Assembly (NCBI GenBank): GCA_934500835.1
Contig: CAKSTR010000014.1
Coordinates: 1 to 64,000 of the forward strand
DNA: 64,000 nt
Direction: 5' to 3'
From: an uncultured Paracoccaceae bacterium
GTDB taxonomy: Bacteria > Pseudomonadota > Alphaproteobacteria > Rhodobacterales > Rhodobacteraceae
Notes under the pieces: model-generated
What the model was told of the DNA's origin: nothing
The model's database searches: none
The model's input: the letters and a program-made list of their open reading frames with translations, nothing else
Part shown: positions 17,337 to 26,929 of the stretch, in pieces
Layout of the letters: each line of letters opens with the position of its first letter
How positions within the stretch are numbered: position 1 is the first letter of the stretch
Made by a program: the position numbers and the translations under genes

Positions 17337-18455
17337 TCAGAACCAGCGCCCGGTCGCAAAGGCCCGGAAGGTCAGCCCCGCTCCCTTCGTCACCCCCGCA
17401 ACCAGCCGCAGCACGGTCGAGGCAGCACCCGGCGCCCCGCTGGTCGACAGCCAGCAATCCGCATCATCCGCATTGCCGCAGACCACAGGGGCTCCGACGA
17501 AGGCCGCCGGATAGGTCCAGGTCACATCGTCCGACCGGAACAGGCTGCCAAGGGCGGTGCTGGCATTGGCGGCCGAAAGGTTGGTACGGGTGCAGATCTG
17601 GGTGCCATCGGCAAAGCGGACATAGTCGCCATTGGCATTCGATCCGCGCTCGATCACGGCCCCCGTCGGCGCTCCGGCCACCTGCGACACCATGCCCAGA
17701 ATGTTCGCCCGGCCGAAAGCCACGGCCCCCGCCGCCGCCCCCAGACCATAGTCGCCCACCTTCAGCAGCCGCCCCGCCGTGACATCCGTGGCAGTCTGCG
17801 TCACCGCCGGCCCCGTCACCGGCAGCTCGATCCGCAAGGTGGCGGTCGAGGCCCGCAGCGCCGTGGCAAAGCTGCCGCCATCGGCGCTGACCTTGATCGA
17901 GAATTCATCGCTGCCCGCCGTCCCCATCTCGGCCCGGCCCGAGAATCCGGTCTGGAACAGCAGGCTCGCCGTATCGCCAGCGACGGCCTTGTTCAGCTTC
18001 AGCTGATGCCCGGCACCCGCATGGTTCAGCAGCACCGCCGGCGCCGAGACCGCCAGCCGGTTGGTCGCATCGGGCGTGGCCGAGATGCCAAGCCGCGCCA
18101 CCGTCAGCGCCCCTTCCGAGGCGGTCTTCCACGCCAGACCGTCGAACACCGCCACCTGTCCCTCGGCCAGCACCTGCGCCTGCCAGCCGGGACGCGGGGC
18201 ATGAAACTGCCAGCCGGTTTCGGTCATCACAGCGATCTGGCCCGCCTTGCCGGCCCAGTCCAGCGTTGCCCCCGCAGGCACGATATGCCGGTCGCCAGGG
18301 GCAGCCAGCGTCGGCGGCACTGTCAGATTGCGGTTGATCACCGCCAGCTGGACGATCACGTCCAGCAGGGCCAGCGCCTCGTTATGGGTGACATGTTTCT
18401 GCGCCTGATTGGGCAGGATCAGGGGAAGCCCCAGGATGTCGGTATCGTCGGGCAT
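17337..18455 (-). CDS. DUF2793 domain protein
   Basis: A 372-residue protein. The N-terminal 120 or so residues match the DUF2793 family seen in Rhodobacterales and some phage tail regions: LPLILPNQAQKHVTHNEAL, then DRHIVPAGAT and FDGLAWK. The remainder is Ala/Gly-rich beta sequence resembling tail-fibre or surface-adhesin tips. ATG at 18455 is preceded by GGAGG. No phage or gene-transfer-agent genes are next to it. The function is unknown; a surface or tail-like structural role is only a guess. Confidence 0.8.
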   Translation of the reverse strand: MPDDTDILGLPLILPNQAQKHVTHNEALALLDVIVQLAVINRNLTVPPTLAAPGDRHIVPAGATLDWAGKAGQIAVMTETGWQFHAPRPGWQAQVLAEGQVAVFDGLAWKTASEGALTVARLGISATPDATNRLAVSAPAVLLNHAGAGHQLKLNKAVAGDTASLLFQTGFSGRAEMGTAGSDEFSIKVSADGGSFATALRASTATLRIELPVTGPAVTQTATDVTAGRLLKVGDYGLGAAAGAVAFGRANILGMVSQVAGAPTGAVIERGSNANGDYVRFADGTQICTRTNLSAANASTALGSLFRSDDVTWTYPAAFVGAPVVCGNADDADCWLSTSGAPGAASTVLRLVAGVTKGAGLTFRAFATGRWF

Positions 18456-18560
18456 GAAGGAACCTCCGCAGGAACGCCTTGAACGGCGCGACCCTAGGAA
18501 AAGCCCCTTAGCTGGCTGTAACCCTTGCGCACGGGCCGGGGCGCAAGGCCGCAACGCCCC

Positions 18561-19469
18561 TCAGGCCTCGACCGCTGCAGGCGCGGCGGCACCCCCTCGC
18601 GTTTCGCCGCGTGTGTCGCGCCAGGTGTTCAGGCTGATCGCCCCGATGATCACCGCCCCGCCAGCGATCACCCAAGGGTCCATCGCCTCGGAAAAGGCAA
18701 TGGCACCAAGCGCCGTGGACCAGATGATCTGCAGGAACGTGACCGGCTGCGTCACCGTCAGGGGGGCCGCCGCAAAGGCCCGCGTCATCGCGTAATGCCC
18801 GCCCGTCGCCAGTGCCGCCACCAGCGCCAGCCAGGCCAGCTGCACGATGGACACCGGCTGCCACACCCACAGCGCCAAGGGCAGCAGGCCCAGGGTCACG
18901 CTGACCGACATCACCGCCACCACGACCGAGGCCGGAGCCACCAGCGCCAGCCGCTTGGCGATGATATAGCTGGCCGCAAAGCACAGGGTGGCTGCGATCT
19001 GCGCCATATGCCCCTCCGTCACCTCGCGGAAACCGGGGCGCAGCACCAGCATCGCCCCCGCAAGGGCCGCGACGACCACCATCACCCGGCGCGCACCGAA
19101 GCTCTCGCCCAGCATCAGCCCGGCGATGACCAGCACGATCACGGGGTTCAGGAAGGCAATGGCCGACATCTCGGCCACCGGCACCCGCGCCATGGCGTGA
19201 AACCAGAACACCACCGCCGCCACATGCAGAAGGCCCCGCCAGCCGAACAGCCGCCACACCGGCGCCGGCAGGCCCATCCGCAGCACCCTGGGCACCACCG
19301 GCAGAAAGAAGACCGCACCAAAGGCAAAGCGGATGAAGGCAGACTGTGCCGCAGGCAGGTCGGTGCCAAGGTGCTTCACCACCCCGTTCACCGCGACAAA
19401 ACACAAGCCCGACAGCAGCATCCACAGGATGCCTGCCAGTGCCCGCCCTCTGATCCACCCCGAGTCCAT
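18561..19469 (-). CDS. DMT/EamA-family transporter
   Basis: A 302-residue membrane protein with about ten hydrophobic segments in two EamA repeats (about 12-140 and 155-285), for example LSGLCFVAVNGVVKHL and VTFLQIIWSTALGAIAFSE. Members of this family export or import small metabolites, but the substrate cannot be read from the sequence. The next gene upstream on the same strand (LysE-type exporter) ends only 21 bases before this one, so they may be co-transcribed. Confidence 0.87.
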   Translation of the reverse strand: MDSGWIRGRALAGILWMLLSGLCFVAVNGVVKHLGTDLPAAQSAFIRFAFGAVFFLPVVPRVLRMGLPAPVWRLFGWRGLLHVAAVVFWFHAMARVPVAEMSAIAFLNPVIVLVIAGLMLGESFGARRVMVVVAALAGAMLVLRPGFREVTEGHMAQIAATLCFAASYIIAKRLALVAPASVVVAVMSVSVTLGLLPLALWVWQPVSIVQLAWLALVAALATGGHYAMTRAFAAAPLTVTQPVTFLQIIWSTALGAIAFSEAMDPWVIAGGAVIIGAISLNTWRDTRGETRGGAAAPAAVEA

Positions 19470-19490
19470 CGGCGGACAAGACCCCCGCCT

Positions 19491-20093
19491 TCAGGAAAAC
19501 GCAAGCCCCGCCGCGATGGTCCACATCACCAGCCCGACACCGATCTCCAGCCAGACCCAGGCTTTCGGCCGGGCAAAGACCGGCGCCAGCAGCCGCGCAC
19601 CATAGCCAAGGGCCGAAAAGAAACCGAAACTCGCCAGCATCGCGCCCAGGGCAAAGCCGACCCCGCGCCCCGGATACTGCGCCGAGATCGAGCCAAGCAG
19701 CACCACTGTGTCCAGCCAGACATGCGGATTGGCCCAGGTCAGAAGCAGGCAGGTCAGCAGAACCGCCCTCAGGCTGGCGCTCTTGCCTTCCGCCGGCCGC
19801 AAGGCCTCGCCTCCCTTGCGGGCCGCCTGAAACCGCAGGGCGCCATAGACGACCAGAAAGATCACCCCGCCCCAACGCATCGCCTCGGCCAGCCATGGCA
19901 CCGCCTGACTGACCGCGCCGAACCCCGTCACCCCCGCCGCGATCAACAGCGCATCGGACCCCGCGCAGACCGCCACCACCGCGCCCACATGCTCGCACCG
20001 CAGCCCCTGCCGCAGCACAAAGGCATTCTGCGCCCCGATCGCCACGATCAGGCTCAACCCGGTCAGAAACCCCGCCACCGCCGCTTCGAACAT
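19491..20093 (-). CDS. argO: LysE/ArgO-family basic amino acid exporter
   Basis: A 200-residue inner-membrane exporter of the LysE superfamily, with the family signature near the N-terminus (GLSLIVAIGAQNAFVLRQGL) and about five to six membrane segments. ArgO/LysE proteins expel arginine or lysine. The gene is divergent from an ArgP-type LysR regulator, the usual arrangement in which the regulator senses basic amino acids and activates the exporter. The amino-acid specificity is inferred from this pairing. Confidence 0.9.
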   Translation of the reverse strand: MFEAAVAGFLTGLSLIVAIGAQNAFVLRQGLRCEHVGAVVAVCAGSDALLIAAGVTGFGAVSQAVPWLAEAMRWGGVIFLVVYGALRFQAARKGGEALRPAEGKSASLRAVLLTCLLLTWANPHVWLDTVVLLGSISAQYPGRGVGFALGAMLASFGFFSALGYGARLLAPVFARPKAWVWLEIGVGLVMWTIAAGLAFS

Positions 20094-20161
20094 CCGCCCA
20101 ACTCCTGAGTGCCGCCCCCTGCTACTGTCTTGCGGTCAAGCAATCCAATTAATCATTCTTT

Positions 20162-20175
20162 GATCTCTTAAGATC
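20162..20175. promoter_or_regulatory. Possible ArgP operator in the argO-argP gap
   Basis: GATCT-ctta-AGATC is an inverted repeat in the AT-rich part of the 163-base divergent gap, 68 bases from argO and 81 bases from argP. Its size and place fit a LysR-type site. No consensus was available to confirm it. Confidence 0.4.
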
Positions 20176-20181
20176 TGCTAA

Positions 20182-20228
20182 CTTCACTTTGGCCGAAATA
20201 TCCCGGGGTCCGGGGCAGCGCCCCGGCC
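20182..20228 (+). repeat. Dispersed intergenic repeat, copy A
   Basis: Begins CTTCACTTTGGCCGAAATAT, then CCCGGGGTCCGGGG and a GC-rich hairpin. The core is shared with copies near 28199, 43411 and 50232. It lies in the leader of argP. Confidence 0.75.
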
Positions 20229-20256
20229 ACCGCCAGCCCAAGGCGACCGCTTCAGA

Positions 20257-21138
20257 ATGTTCGACCTGTCCCAGCTTGCCACCCTTGCCGCCATTCACCG
20301 TCTTGGCAGCTTCGAGACCGCCGCGGCCGAACTGCACGTCACCCCCTCGGCCGTCTCGCAGCGCATCAAGGCGCTCGAGGAAACTGCCGGCACCCTGCTT
20401 CTCGGCCGCGGCCAGCCCTGCACCGCCACCGCGGCCGGCCTGCGGCTGATCCGCCACCATGACGAGATCGCCCTCCTCACCCGCCAGCTGGCCCAGGATA
20501 TGCCCGGCCTCGCCACAGGTCCGGCCACCCTGCGCATCGCCGTGACGGCCGACAGCCTGGCGACCTGGGTGATCCCGGCGCTGGCGGCCACCGAGGGCCT
20601 TCTCTTTCACCTCGTCATCGATGATCAGGATGTCAGCCAGGACTGGCTGAAGCGCGGCGAGGTGGTGGCGGCGATCACCGCCCATCCCGGCCCGCTGCAG
20701 GGCTGCGACACGATCCCGCTTGGCGCGCTGCGCTATCGCGCCACCGCCAGCCCCGCTTTCGCCGCCCGCTGGTTCCCCGCGGGGCCGACGCCAGAGGCGT
20801 TGTCGCGCGCGCCCAGTCTGCTCTACTCGCGCAATGACCGGCTGCAGCATCGCTGGGTCGCGGCCGCCACCCGCTCCAGCCCGCAGATGCCGGCCCATAT
20901 GCTGGCCTCATCGCATGGTTTCGTCGACGCTGCCCTGGCCGGGCTTGGATGGGGCATGAACCCCGAGGTTCTCGTGGCCGCACACATCGCCGCCGGCCGC
21001 CTGACCGACCTTGCCCCCGACTGCGCCCTGGACGTGGCACTCCATTGGCAGTTCACCCGCCTTGCCGCGCCGACCCTCGCCCCCCTGACCCGGGCGATCA
21101 GGCAGATGGCGGCCAGAACCCTGGTCCCGCCCCCCTGA
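20257..21138 (+). CDS. argP: LysR-family regulator, ArgP/IciA type
   Basis: A 293-residue LysR-type regulator. The winged helix-turn-helix lies in residues about 4-62 (QLATLAAIHRLGSFETAAAELHVTPSAVSQRIKALE, in part), followed by the effector-binding domain. The N-terminus and the divergent lysE/argO gene match ArgP (LysG), which responds to lysine and arginine. It should bind the intergenic region at 20094-20256. A palindrome overlapping its stop codon probably ends transcription. Confidence 0.9.
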   Translation: MFDLSQLATLAAIHRLGSFETAAAELHVTPSAVSQRIKALEETAGTLLLGRGQPCTATAAGLRLIRHHDEIALLTRQLAQDMPGLATGPATLRIAVTADSLATWVIPALAATEGLLFHLVIDDQDVSQDWLKRGEVVAAITAHPGPLQGCDTIPLGALRYRATASPAFAARWFPAGPTPEALSRAPSLLYSRNDRLQHRWVAAATRSSPQMPAHMLASSHGFVDAALAGLGWGMNPEVLVAAHIAAGRLTDLAPDCALDVALHWQFTRLAAPTLAPLTRAIRQMAARTLVPPP

Positions 21139-21154
21139 TTTTCGTCGAAAATCA
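21136..21154 (+). terminator. Palindrome at the argP stop codon
   Basis: TGATTTTCGTCGAAAATCA is a perfect inverted repeat (9-bp arms, 1-base centre) that starts at the argP stop codon. It is more AT-rich than the other hairpins here. It may end the argP transcript or protect its 3' end. Confidence 0.5.
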
Positions 21155-21167
21155 GTGTCCCGCCGGC

Positions 21168-21202
21168 AAAACAAAACCCCGCCCGCATCGCTGCGGACGG
21201 GG
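21168..21202 (-). terminator. Rho-independent terminator of yebC
   Basis: On the minus strand CCCCGTCCGC pairs with GCGGGCGGGG (one G-T pair, 6-base loop) and is followed by TTTTGTTTT. It begins 22 bases after the yebC stop codon. Confidence 0.88.
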
Positions 21203-21224
21203 CCATTTCGCAACAGGCGAAAGG

Positions 21225-21965
21225 TCAGAGCTGTGCCGCAACCTCGTCGGGCACATCGAAGTTATGGGTGACGGTCTGAACGTCGTCATCCTCTTCCAGC
21301 AGATCGACCAGCTTCATCAGCTTCTGCGCCGTCTCCAGATCGACCTCGGTCCGGCTCTGCGGCCGCCAGATCAGCTTGGCCTCGGTCGACTCGCCAAGCG
21401 CGCTGTCAAGCGCCTCGGAAACCGCCGAAAGCTCCTCGATCCGGCAATAGATCCAGTGGCCCTCCTCATCGGATTCCACGTCATCCGCCCCGGCCTCGAT
21501 CGCCGCCATCATCACGTCGTCGGCCGATCCGGCCCCGACGGGATAAGAGATTTCGCCCAGCCGGTCGAACCCGTGCGAGACCGATCCGGTCTGCCCCATG
21601 TTGCCGCCCGCCTTGGTGAAATAGCTGCGCACGTTCGATGCAGTGCGGTTCAGGTTGTCGGTCAGCGCCTCGACGATGATGGCGATGCCACCGGCACCGT
21701 AGCCCTCATAGCGGATCTCGGTGTAGTCCGCCGCGTCGCCCATCTGCGATTTCTTGATCGCGCGGTCGATCACGTCCTTGGGCATCGACTGCGACTTCGC
21801 CGCCTTCACCGCCAGCCGCAGCCGGGGGTTCTTGTCGGGATCGGGGTCGCCCATCTTGGCGGCCACGGTGATTTCCTTGGCCAGTTTCGAAAACATCTTC
21901 GAGCGGATGCCATCCTGCTTGCCCTTGCGGTGCTGGATGTTCGCCCATTTGGAATGGCCTGCCAT
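21225..21965 (-). CDS. yebC: YebC/PmpR-family protein
   Basis: A 246-residue protein of the usual family length, starting [18 protein letters not shown] and containing [21 protein letters not shown] (in part) and [14 protein letters not shown], which define the family. YebC members bind DNA or act on ribosomes stalled at proline stretches, depending on the subgroup. It is a single gene with its own terminator. Confidence 0.96.
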   Translation of the reverse strand: MAGHSKWANIQHRKGKQDGIRSKMFSKLAKEITVAAKMGDPDPDKNPRLRLAVKAAKSQSMPKDVIDRAIKKSQMGDAADYTEIRYEGYGAGGIAIIVEALTDNLNRTASNVRSYFTKAGGNMGQTGSVSHGFDRLGEISYPVGAGSADDVMMAAIEAGADDVESDEEGHWIYCRIEELSAVSEALDSALGESTEAKLIWRPQSRTEVDLETAQKLMKLVDLLEEDDDVQTVTHNFDVPDEVAAQL

Positions 21966-22049
21966 GGCCCCAACCTCTTGCCGGTTCTGCGATGCAGCCC
22001 TCTACACCCGCACCGCCCGGAAGGGCAACCCCATGGCGCCGTGGGCCGT

Positions 22050-22406
22050 CTAGCGGTCGGGGAAGACAAAGACCTGATCGGTGCCGCCCGGCCCGGTGAC
22101 GACCACTTCGGCCATCGGCTGCAACACGCCCGACCCGCCAAGGGCCAGGACGATCCCCTCGGCCAACTGGCGCAGCAGGTTGGGGTTCTGCTCCACACGC
22201 ACCGCATAGCCATAGCCCGGCCCGCAGTGCTCCATCCGCCCCGCAGGCGCCTTTTGCCAGTCAACCGAGCAGCGGGTGCCATCCGACAGCACCAGCGTCA
22301 GCTTGCTGTCCGTCAGCCGCACGCTTTGCAGGCCGGCCTCCGGCGCAGGCATCGCACAGCCGGCCAGCAGGGCTGGCAGCAGGATCGGCAGCAAAAGCTT
22401 CTTCAT
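22050..22406 (-). CDS. Small putative lipoprotein
   Basis: 118 residues beginning with a lipoprotein signal peptide: MKKLLLPILLPALLAGCAMP, with a lipobox LLAGC and the modified cysteine at 17. The mature part is about 100 residues and has two further cysteines (in RCSVDW and EHCGPGYGY) that may form a disulfide. It lies 13 bases downstream of the SLC13 transporter gene and may share its transcript. I do not recognise a family. Confidence 0.75.
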   Translation of the reverse strand: MKKLLLPILLPALLAGCAMPAPEAGLQSVRLTDSKLTLVLSDGTRCSVDWQKAPAGRMEHCGPGYGYAVRVEQNPNLLRQLAEGIVLALGGSGVLQPMAEVVVTGPGGTDQVFVFPDR

Positions 22407-22419
22407 CTTCGCGCCCTTT

Positions 22420-24198
22420 TCACAACGGCCAGATCAGCGGGATCAGCGCCGAGACCACCACCATGGTCAGCAGGTTCAGCGGCAACCCCACCCTGGTGAA
22501 ATCCGAGAAGCGATAGCCGCCCGGCCCGTAGACCATCATGTTGGTCTGGTAGCCGATGGGGGTGGCAAAGGCCAGCGTGGCGGAGAACATCACCGCCACC
22601 ACGAAGGGCCGCGGGTCATGGCCCAGCTGGACGGCCAGCTTGATCGCTATGGGGGTGTAGATCACCGCCACGGCATTGTTCGAAAGGAACTCGGTCAGCA
22701 CCAGCCCGATGAAATAGACGCCAAGGATCAAGAGGAAGGGCGGCAGCCCGCCGATATGCGGCTCGATCCAGTTGACGATCATCTCGACCGCGCCCGACCG
22801 GTCCAGCCCCTCGCCCACCGCCAGCATGGCGAAGATCATGGCCAGCAGCCGGCCGTCGATGAAGCCGAACGCCTCGTCGCTGTCGACACAACGGGTGAAC
22901 AGGATCACCGCCACGGCCAGGAAGGCCAGCGCCTGAATCGGTGCCACATCTATCGCCGACAGGATCACGAGCAGGGCCAGTGCGGCAACGGCAATCGGGG
23001 CCTTGGCGCGGCGGAACGGCTTGACCGAAGGGCGCGAGATGTCCACCAGATCCATATCGGCGGCCAGCTTCTGGATATCCTCGATATTGCCTTCCAAAAG
23101 CAGGGTGTCGCCCACGCGCACCACCAGATCGTCCAGCTTGCGCCCGATGTTCTGGTTCCGCCGATGCGCCGCCAGCACATAGACGCCATAGCGCCGCCGC
23201 AACCGCAGATCGCCCAGACGCTGCCCTTCCATCCGGCAGCCCGGTCCGATCAGCACCTCGACCGTCTCGGTCTTGACCGAGTAGAGCTTGTCGACCAAAT
23301 GCACCTCGCTCCGGGCATCGAACTCCATCAGATCCTGCATCTCGGCCCGCAAGACCACCCGGTCGCCCGGCTCCAGCCGCACCGGGGCCAGATCGCGCCG
23401 CAGGCTGGCATCGCCGCGCAGCACGTCGATCAGCCGCACCCCGTCGCGGCGGAACAGATCGACCTCGGTCGCCATCTGCCCGACCAGAGGACTGTCCTCG
23501 GGGATCGCCACCTCGGTGAAATACTTCATCTTCTTGCGGTCCGAGAGCAGAACCCCCATCGACTGCCGCACGGGCAGCAGATGCCGCCCCACGGTCGCCA
23601 GATAGATCCCGCCGACGATGGTCACCGCAATGCCAAGCGGCGCAATCTCGAACAGGCTGAAATGCGCCAGCCCCTGCTTCACCGCCACCCCGTCGACCAG
23701 AATGTTGGTCGAGGTGCCGATCAGAGTGATCATGCCGCCCAGAACGGTCATGTAGCTCAGCGGGATCAGCAGCTTCGAGGGCGCGGTCCCGATCCTGACC
23801 GCGATCTGGATCACCACCGGGATCATCACCGCCACCAGAGGCGTGTTGTTCATGAAGGCCGAGGCGACACAGACCACGCAGAAAAGCACCGCGATGGTCA
23901 GGCGCGGCCTTTCGCCGACATGGCGCTCGGCCATGGCGATGATCATCTCGACCGCCCCGGTGCGCACCAGCCCCCCCATCACCAGAAACATCAGCGCGAT
24001 GGTCCAGGGGGCGGGGTTGGACAGCACCGCCGTCGCCTCTTGCAGCGGCAGAAGGCCAAGCAGCATCATCACGGCCGCCCCGCCGATGGCCGTGACCTCG
24101 ACCGGGATCACCTCCAGCATGAAAAGGACGAACATCCCGGCCAGAATCACCAGGGCCACCCAAGGCATCGCCTCGGCAGGGATGCTCAGGCCGAACAT
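22420..24198 (-). CDS. SLC13/DASS-family transporter with TrkA-C domains
   Basis: A 592-residue inner-membrane protein. Hydrophobic segments flank a cytoplasmic central region (about 205-375) that holds two TrkA-C/RCK-C-like domains (LRRDLAPVRLEPGDRVVLRA is in the first). The SLC13 membrane core is seen in LIGTSTNILVDG and in FMNNTPLVAVMIPVV. The family carries dicarboxylates, sulfate or other anions; domain order resembles SLC13 proteins sometimes annotated as sulfur-compound transporters. The start at 24198 (MFGLSIPAEAMPW) is preferred; the gene overlaps the end of the next upstream gene by 13 bases. Confidence 0.87.
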   Translation of the reverse strand: MFGLSIPAEAMPWVALVILAGMFVLFMLEVIPVEVTAIGGAAVMMLLGLLPLQEATAVLSNPAPWTIALMFLVMGGLVRTGAVEMIIAMAERHVGERPRLTIAVLFCVVCVASAFMNNTPLVAVMIPVVIQIAVRIGTAPSKLLIPLSYMTVLGGMITLIGTSTNILVDGVAVKQGLAHFSLFEIAPLGIAVTIVGGIYLATVGRHLLPVRQSMGVLLSDRKKMKYFTEVAIPEDSPLVGQMATEVDLFRRDGVRLIDVLRGDASLRRDLAPVRLEPGDRVVLRAEMQDLMEFDARSEVHLVDKLYSVKTETVEVLIGPGCRMEGQRLGDLRLRRRYGVYVLAAHRRNQNIGRKLDDLVVRVGDTLLLEGNIEDIQKLAADMDLVDISRPSVKPFRRAKAPIAVAALALLVILSAIDVAPIQALAFLAVAVILFTRCVDSDEAFGFIDGRLLAMIFAMLAVGEGLDRSGAVEMIVNWIEPHIGGLPPFLLILGVYFIGLVLTEFLSNNAVAVIYTPIAIKLAVQLGHDPRPFVVAVMFSATLAFATPIGYQTNMMVYGPGGYRFSDFTRVGLPLNLLTMVVVSALIPLIWPL

Positions 24199-25109
24199 GT
24201 TTCGCCCGCCTTTGCAGCCTGCGCCGCCTTGTCGGTCGCCCGCGGCCGCACCAGCAACACGCCCAGCAGCATCAGCGCCACCGCCAGCCAGACAAGGGAC
24301 GAGAACCGTTCTCCCAGCAGCGCCATGGCCCAGATCATCCCGGCCGCCGTCACGATATAGCTGCATTGCGAGGAAAAGACCGACCCGGCCGAAGCCGCCA
24401 GCCAGACATAGGTCGCGTAAAGCAGCGCATGCAGCGCCGCCGACAGCGCCAGCGCCGCATCATCGCCGCCCAGCGGGAAGGGCGAATAGAACTGGCCCGT
24501 CGCCAGCGTCAGCGGCGTCACCAGCAAGAGGCCGGCCACCGCCGCCCCGAACATGACCTGCAAGGCATCCATGCCGCGCATCCCGGTGCGCGCGACAAAG
24601 GTCGCCTCGACCGCGTAGAAGGCGGGCGCGATCAGCGCGACCGGCAGGAAAGCCAGAATGGCGGGGTCGATCCCGCCCGCCCCGGGTGCGGCGATCAGCA
24701 GCACCCCCGCAAGCCCCAGCAGCAGGCCAAGGAAGCGCCGCCAGGAAAACCGGTCCATCCCCAGCGCCAGCGCCAGCGGAAAGGCGATCATCGGCACCGT
24801 CGAGGTCACGATCGACATGATTCCCGCCGGCAGCCGCGCCACCGAGATGTAGAAGGTCGTGTTCGGGATCACCGTGCCCAGCACCGCGATGATCAGATAG
24901 AACGTCACGGCGCCCCTGGTCAGCGGAACGCCCTTGCGGCGGACCAGCGCGATCAGCCCCAGCACGGCGACCCCAACCACCAGTTGCCAGAACAACAGCC
25001 CGAACGGCCCGTGGCCCGTGGCCGTCGCGAATTTTCCAAGCGGATGCGTCGATCCCCAGCCGATCCCCAGCCACAGCAGCACCAGAAGATACAGCCAGCG
25101 CCGGTTCAA
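24186..25109 (-). CDS. DMT/EamA-family transporter
   Basis: A 307-residue membrane protein with about ten hydrophobic segments in two EamA repeats. It begins MNRRWLYLLVLLWLGIGWGS and has TVIPNTTFYISVARLPAGIMS in the first repeat (in part) and SSQCSYIVTAAGMIWAMAL in the second. The substrate is unknown. It overlaps the YmdB-type gene by four bases at its start and the SLC13 gene by 13 bases at its end, indicating a tightly coupled operon of three. Confidence 0.87.
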   Translation of the reverse strand: MNRRWLYLLVLLWLGIGWGSTHPLGKFATATGHGPFGLLFWQLVVGVAVLGLIALVRRKGVPLTRGAVTFYLIIAVLGTVIPNTTFYISVARLPAGIMSIVTSTVPMIAFPLALALGMDRFSWRRFLGLLLGLAGVLLIAAPGAGGIDPAILAFLPVALIAPAFYAVEATFVARTGMRGMDALQVMFGAAVAGLLLVTPLTLATGQFYSPFPLGGDDAALALSAALHALLYATYVWLAASAGSVFSSQCSYIVTAAGMIWAMALLGERFSSLVWLAVALMLLGVLLVRPRATDKAAQAAKAGETCSA

Positions 25110-25918
25110 GGTGCAGCCTCCTGCAACCGGCCGCCCTGCCGGACCATGGCGACCCGCGTGGCAAGGCCCGTCCTGTCATCGGTCTCGACAAAGACGCCGG
25201 AAAGGGTGGCCTCACCGCCCGCAGGCTCGAACCGCGCCTTCGACATGCCGGTGATGAAACGGCGCATCGGCTCCAGCTTCTCCATCCCGATGACGCTGTC
25301 ATAATCGCCGCACATGCCGGCGTCGGACAGATAGGCCGTGCCGCCCTTCAGGATCTGCGCATCGCCCGTCGGCACATGGGTATGGGTGCCCACGACAAGG
25401 CTGGCCTGCCCGTCACACCAATGGCCCATTCCCATCTTCTCCGAGGTCGCCTCGGCATGTACATCGACAATCGCCGCCTGCACGGCAACCCCCAGCCGGT
25501 GCGATTTCAGCACCGGCTCGATGGCGCTGAACGGATCGTCGAAGGGCTGCTTCATGAACACCCGGCCCAGCACCTGCGCCACCAGCACCTTGCGGCCGCC
25601 CGGCGCATCGTAGACCCGCGCGCCCTTGCCCGGCGCCAGCTTCGAATAGTTCACCGGCCGCAGGATCCGCGGCTCTTCCTCCAGCAGGGGAACGATGTCC
25701 TTCTGGTCGAAAGCATGGTCTCCCAGCGTCACGACATCTGCCCCCGCCGCCAGAAGACCCTTGGCATGTTCGGCCGAAAGCCCCATGCCGCCGGTTGCGT
25801 TTTCGCCATTGATCACGACGAAATCCAGACCCCAGGCCGCGCGCAGGGCGGGCAGCCGTTCGGCCACCGCCTTCCGGCCGGTCTTGCCCATCACATCGCC
25901 CAGAAACAACAGCCTCAT
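25106..25918 (-). CDS. ymdB: YmdB-family metallophosphoesterase
   Basis: A 270-residue protein with the calcineurin-like phosphoesterase motifs: GDVMGKTGR near the N-terminus, GENATGG, GDHAFDQKD and GTHTHVPTGD. This pattern is that of the YmdB/TIGR00282 family, whose characterised members hydrolyse 2',3'-cyclic nucleotides or cAMP. It is first in a run with the EamA and SLC13 transporters, but no functional link to them is obvious. Confidence 0.93.
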   Translation of the reverse strand: MRLLFLGDVMGKTGRKAVAERLPALRAAWGLDFVVINGENATGGMGLSAEHAKGLLAAGADVVTLGDHAFDQKDIVPLLEEEPRILRPVNYSKLAPGKGARVYDAPGGRKVLVAQVLGRVFMKQPFDDPFSAIEPVLKSHRLGVAVQAAIVDVHAEATSEKMGMGHWCDGQASLVVGTHTHVPTGDAQILKGGTAYLSDAGMCGDYDSVIGMEKLEPMRRFITGMSKARFEPAGGEATLSGVFVETDDRTGLATRVAMVRQGGRLQEAAP

Positions 25919-26027
25919 GGCTTCCGCTTAGGCCCCCTGCCCGCTTCCCGCAAGCCCCGTCGCAGGGTGCCGGTCCTGCGCCGGGGGTGATCCGGGCAAA
26001 TTATTCTCCTGCCCGGAGCGATGTCCC

Positions 26028-26918
26028 TCAGGCAGTCAGGCCTTTCGGCTCTTCCAGCCCGTTGGCGCGGCAGCAGGCGGTCAGGGTATTGGCCAGAAGG
26101 CAGGCGATGGTCATCGGGCCAACGCCGCCCGGAACCGGCGTGATCGCCCCCGCCACCTTGGCGGCACTTTCGTAGTGGACGTCGCCAACCAGCTTGGCCT
26201 TGCCGTCCCGCTCGATCCGGTTGATGCCGACATCGATCACGGTGGCGCCCGGGCCAACCATATCGCCGGTAATCATCTCGGGCCGGCCCACCGCCGCCAC
26301 CAGAATGTCGGCGCGCTTGCAGACCTCGGCCAGATCCTTGGTGCGGCTGTGCGCGATGGTCACGGTGCAGCTGTCGCCCAGCAGAAGCTGCGCCATCGGC
26401 TTGCCAACAATGTTCGACCGTCCGACGACCACGGCATTCAGCCCCGCCAGCGAGCCATGGTGATCGCGCAGCATCATCAGGCAGCCAAGCGGCGTGCAGG
26501 GCACCATCGACTTCTGCCCGGTGCCCAGCAGGCCAACGTTCGAAATGTGGAACCCGTCCACATCCTTCGACGGCGCAATCCGGTTGATCACCAGTTCCGA
26601 GTTCAGATGAGATGGCAGCGGCAACTGCACCAGAATTCCATGCACTTTCGGATCGGCATTCAGCTTGTCGATCAGCGCCAGCAGTTCTGCCTCGCCGGTC
26701 GAGGCATCAAGCCGATGTTCGAATGATGCCATTCCGACCTCGACGGTCGAGGCATGCTTGTTGCGCACATAGACCTGAGAGGCAGGATCTTCTCCGACCA
26801 GCACTACAGCCAGACCGGGCTGGATCCCGTTTTCTTCCTTCAGCCGCGCCACATGGGCAGCGACCTGTTCCCGCACCGATGCCGCAAAGGCCTTGCCGTC
26901 GATCACCTTGGCCGTCAT
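26028..26918 (-). CDS. folD: Methylene-THF dehydrogenase / methenyl-THF cyclohydrolase
   Basis: A 296-residue bifunctional FolD, interconverting 5,10-methylene-, 5,10-methenyl- and 10-formyl-tetrahydrofolate. The active-site lysine is present in YVRNKHAS, the folate-binding residues in QLPLP and KDVDGF, the NADP loop in GRSNIVGKP and the C-terminal motif in [11 protein letters not shown]. It is the last gene of a run fhs, chorismate mutase, folD paralog, folD, only 11 bases after the paralog. Intact motifs suggest it is the fully active copy. Confidence 0.96.
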   Translation of the reverse strand: MTAKVIDGKAFAASVREQVAAHVARLKEENGIQPGLAVVLVGEDPASQVYVRNKHASTVEVGMASFEHRLDASTGEAELLALIDKLNADPKVHGILVQLPLPSHLNSELVINRIAPSKDVDGFHISNVGLLGTGQKSMVPCTPLGCLMMLRDHHGSLAGLNAVVVGRSNIVGKPMAQLLLGDSCTVTIAHSRTKDLAEVCKRADILVAAVGRPEMITGDMVGPGATVIDVGINRIERDGKAKLVGDVHYESAAKVAGAITPVPGGVGPMTIACLLANTLTACCRANGLEEPKGLTA

Positions 26919-26929
26919 GTCATTCTCCC

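Noticed and set aside
17337..18455. The DUF2793 gene as a sign of a prophage or gene-transfer agent
   Set aside because: No capsid, terminase, portal, tail or integrase gene is near it, so a single DUF2793 gene is not enough to call phage DNA.
15567..18482. A 971-codon plus-strand open frame through ugd and the DUF2793 gene
   Set aside because: It runs antisense to two well-supported genes and is rich in His, Arg and Gly with no domain, typical of a GC-driven shadow.
22276..24360. A long plus-strand open frame opposite the SLC13 gene
   Set aside because: Its translation is a string of His, Gln and Asp with no hydrophobic core; the minus strand encodes a clear membrane transporter.
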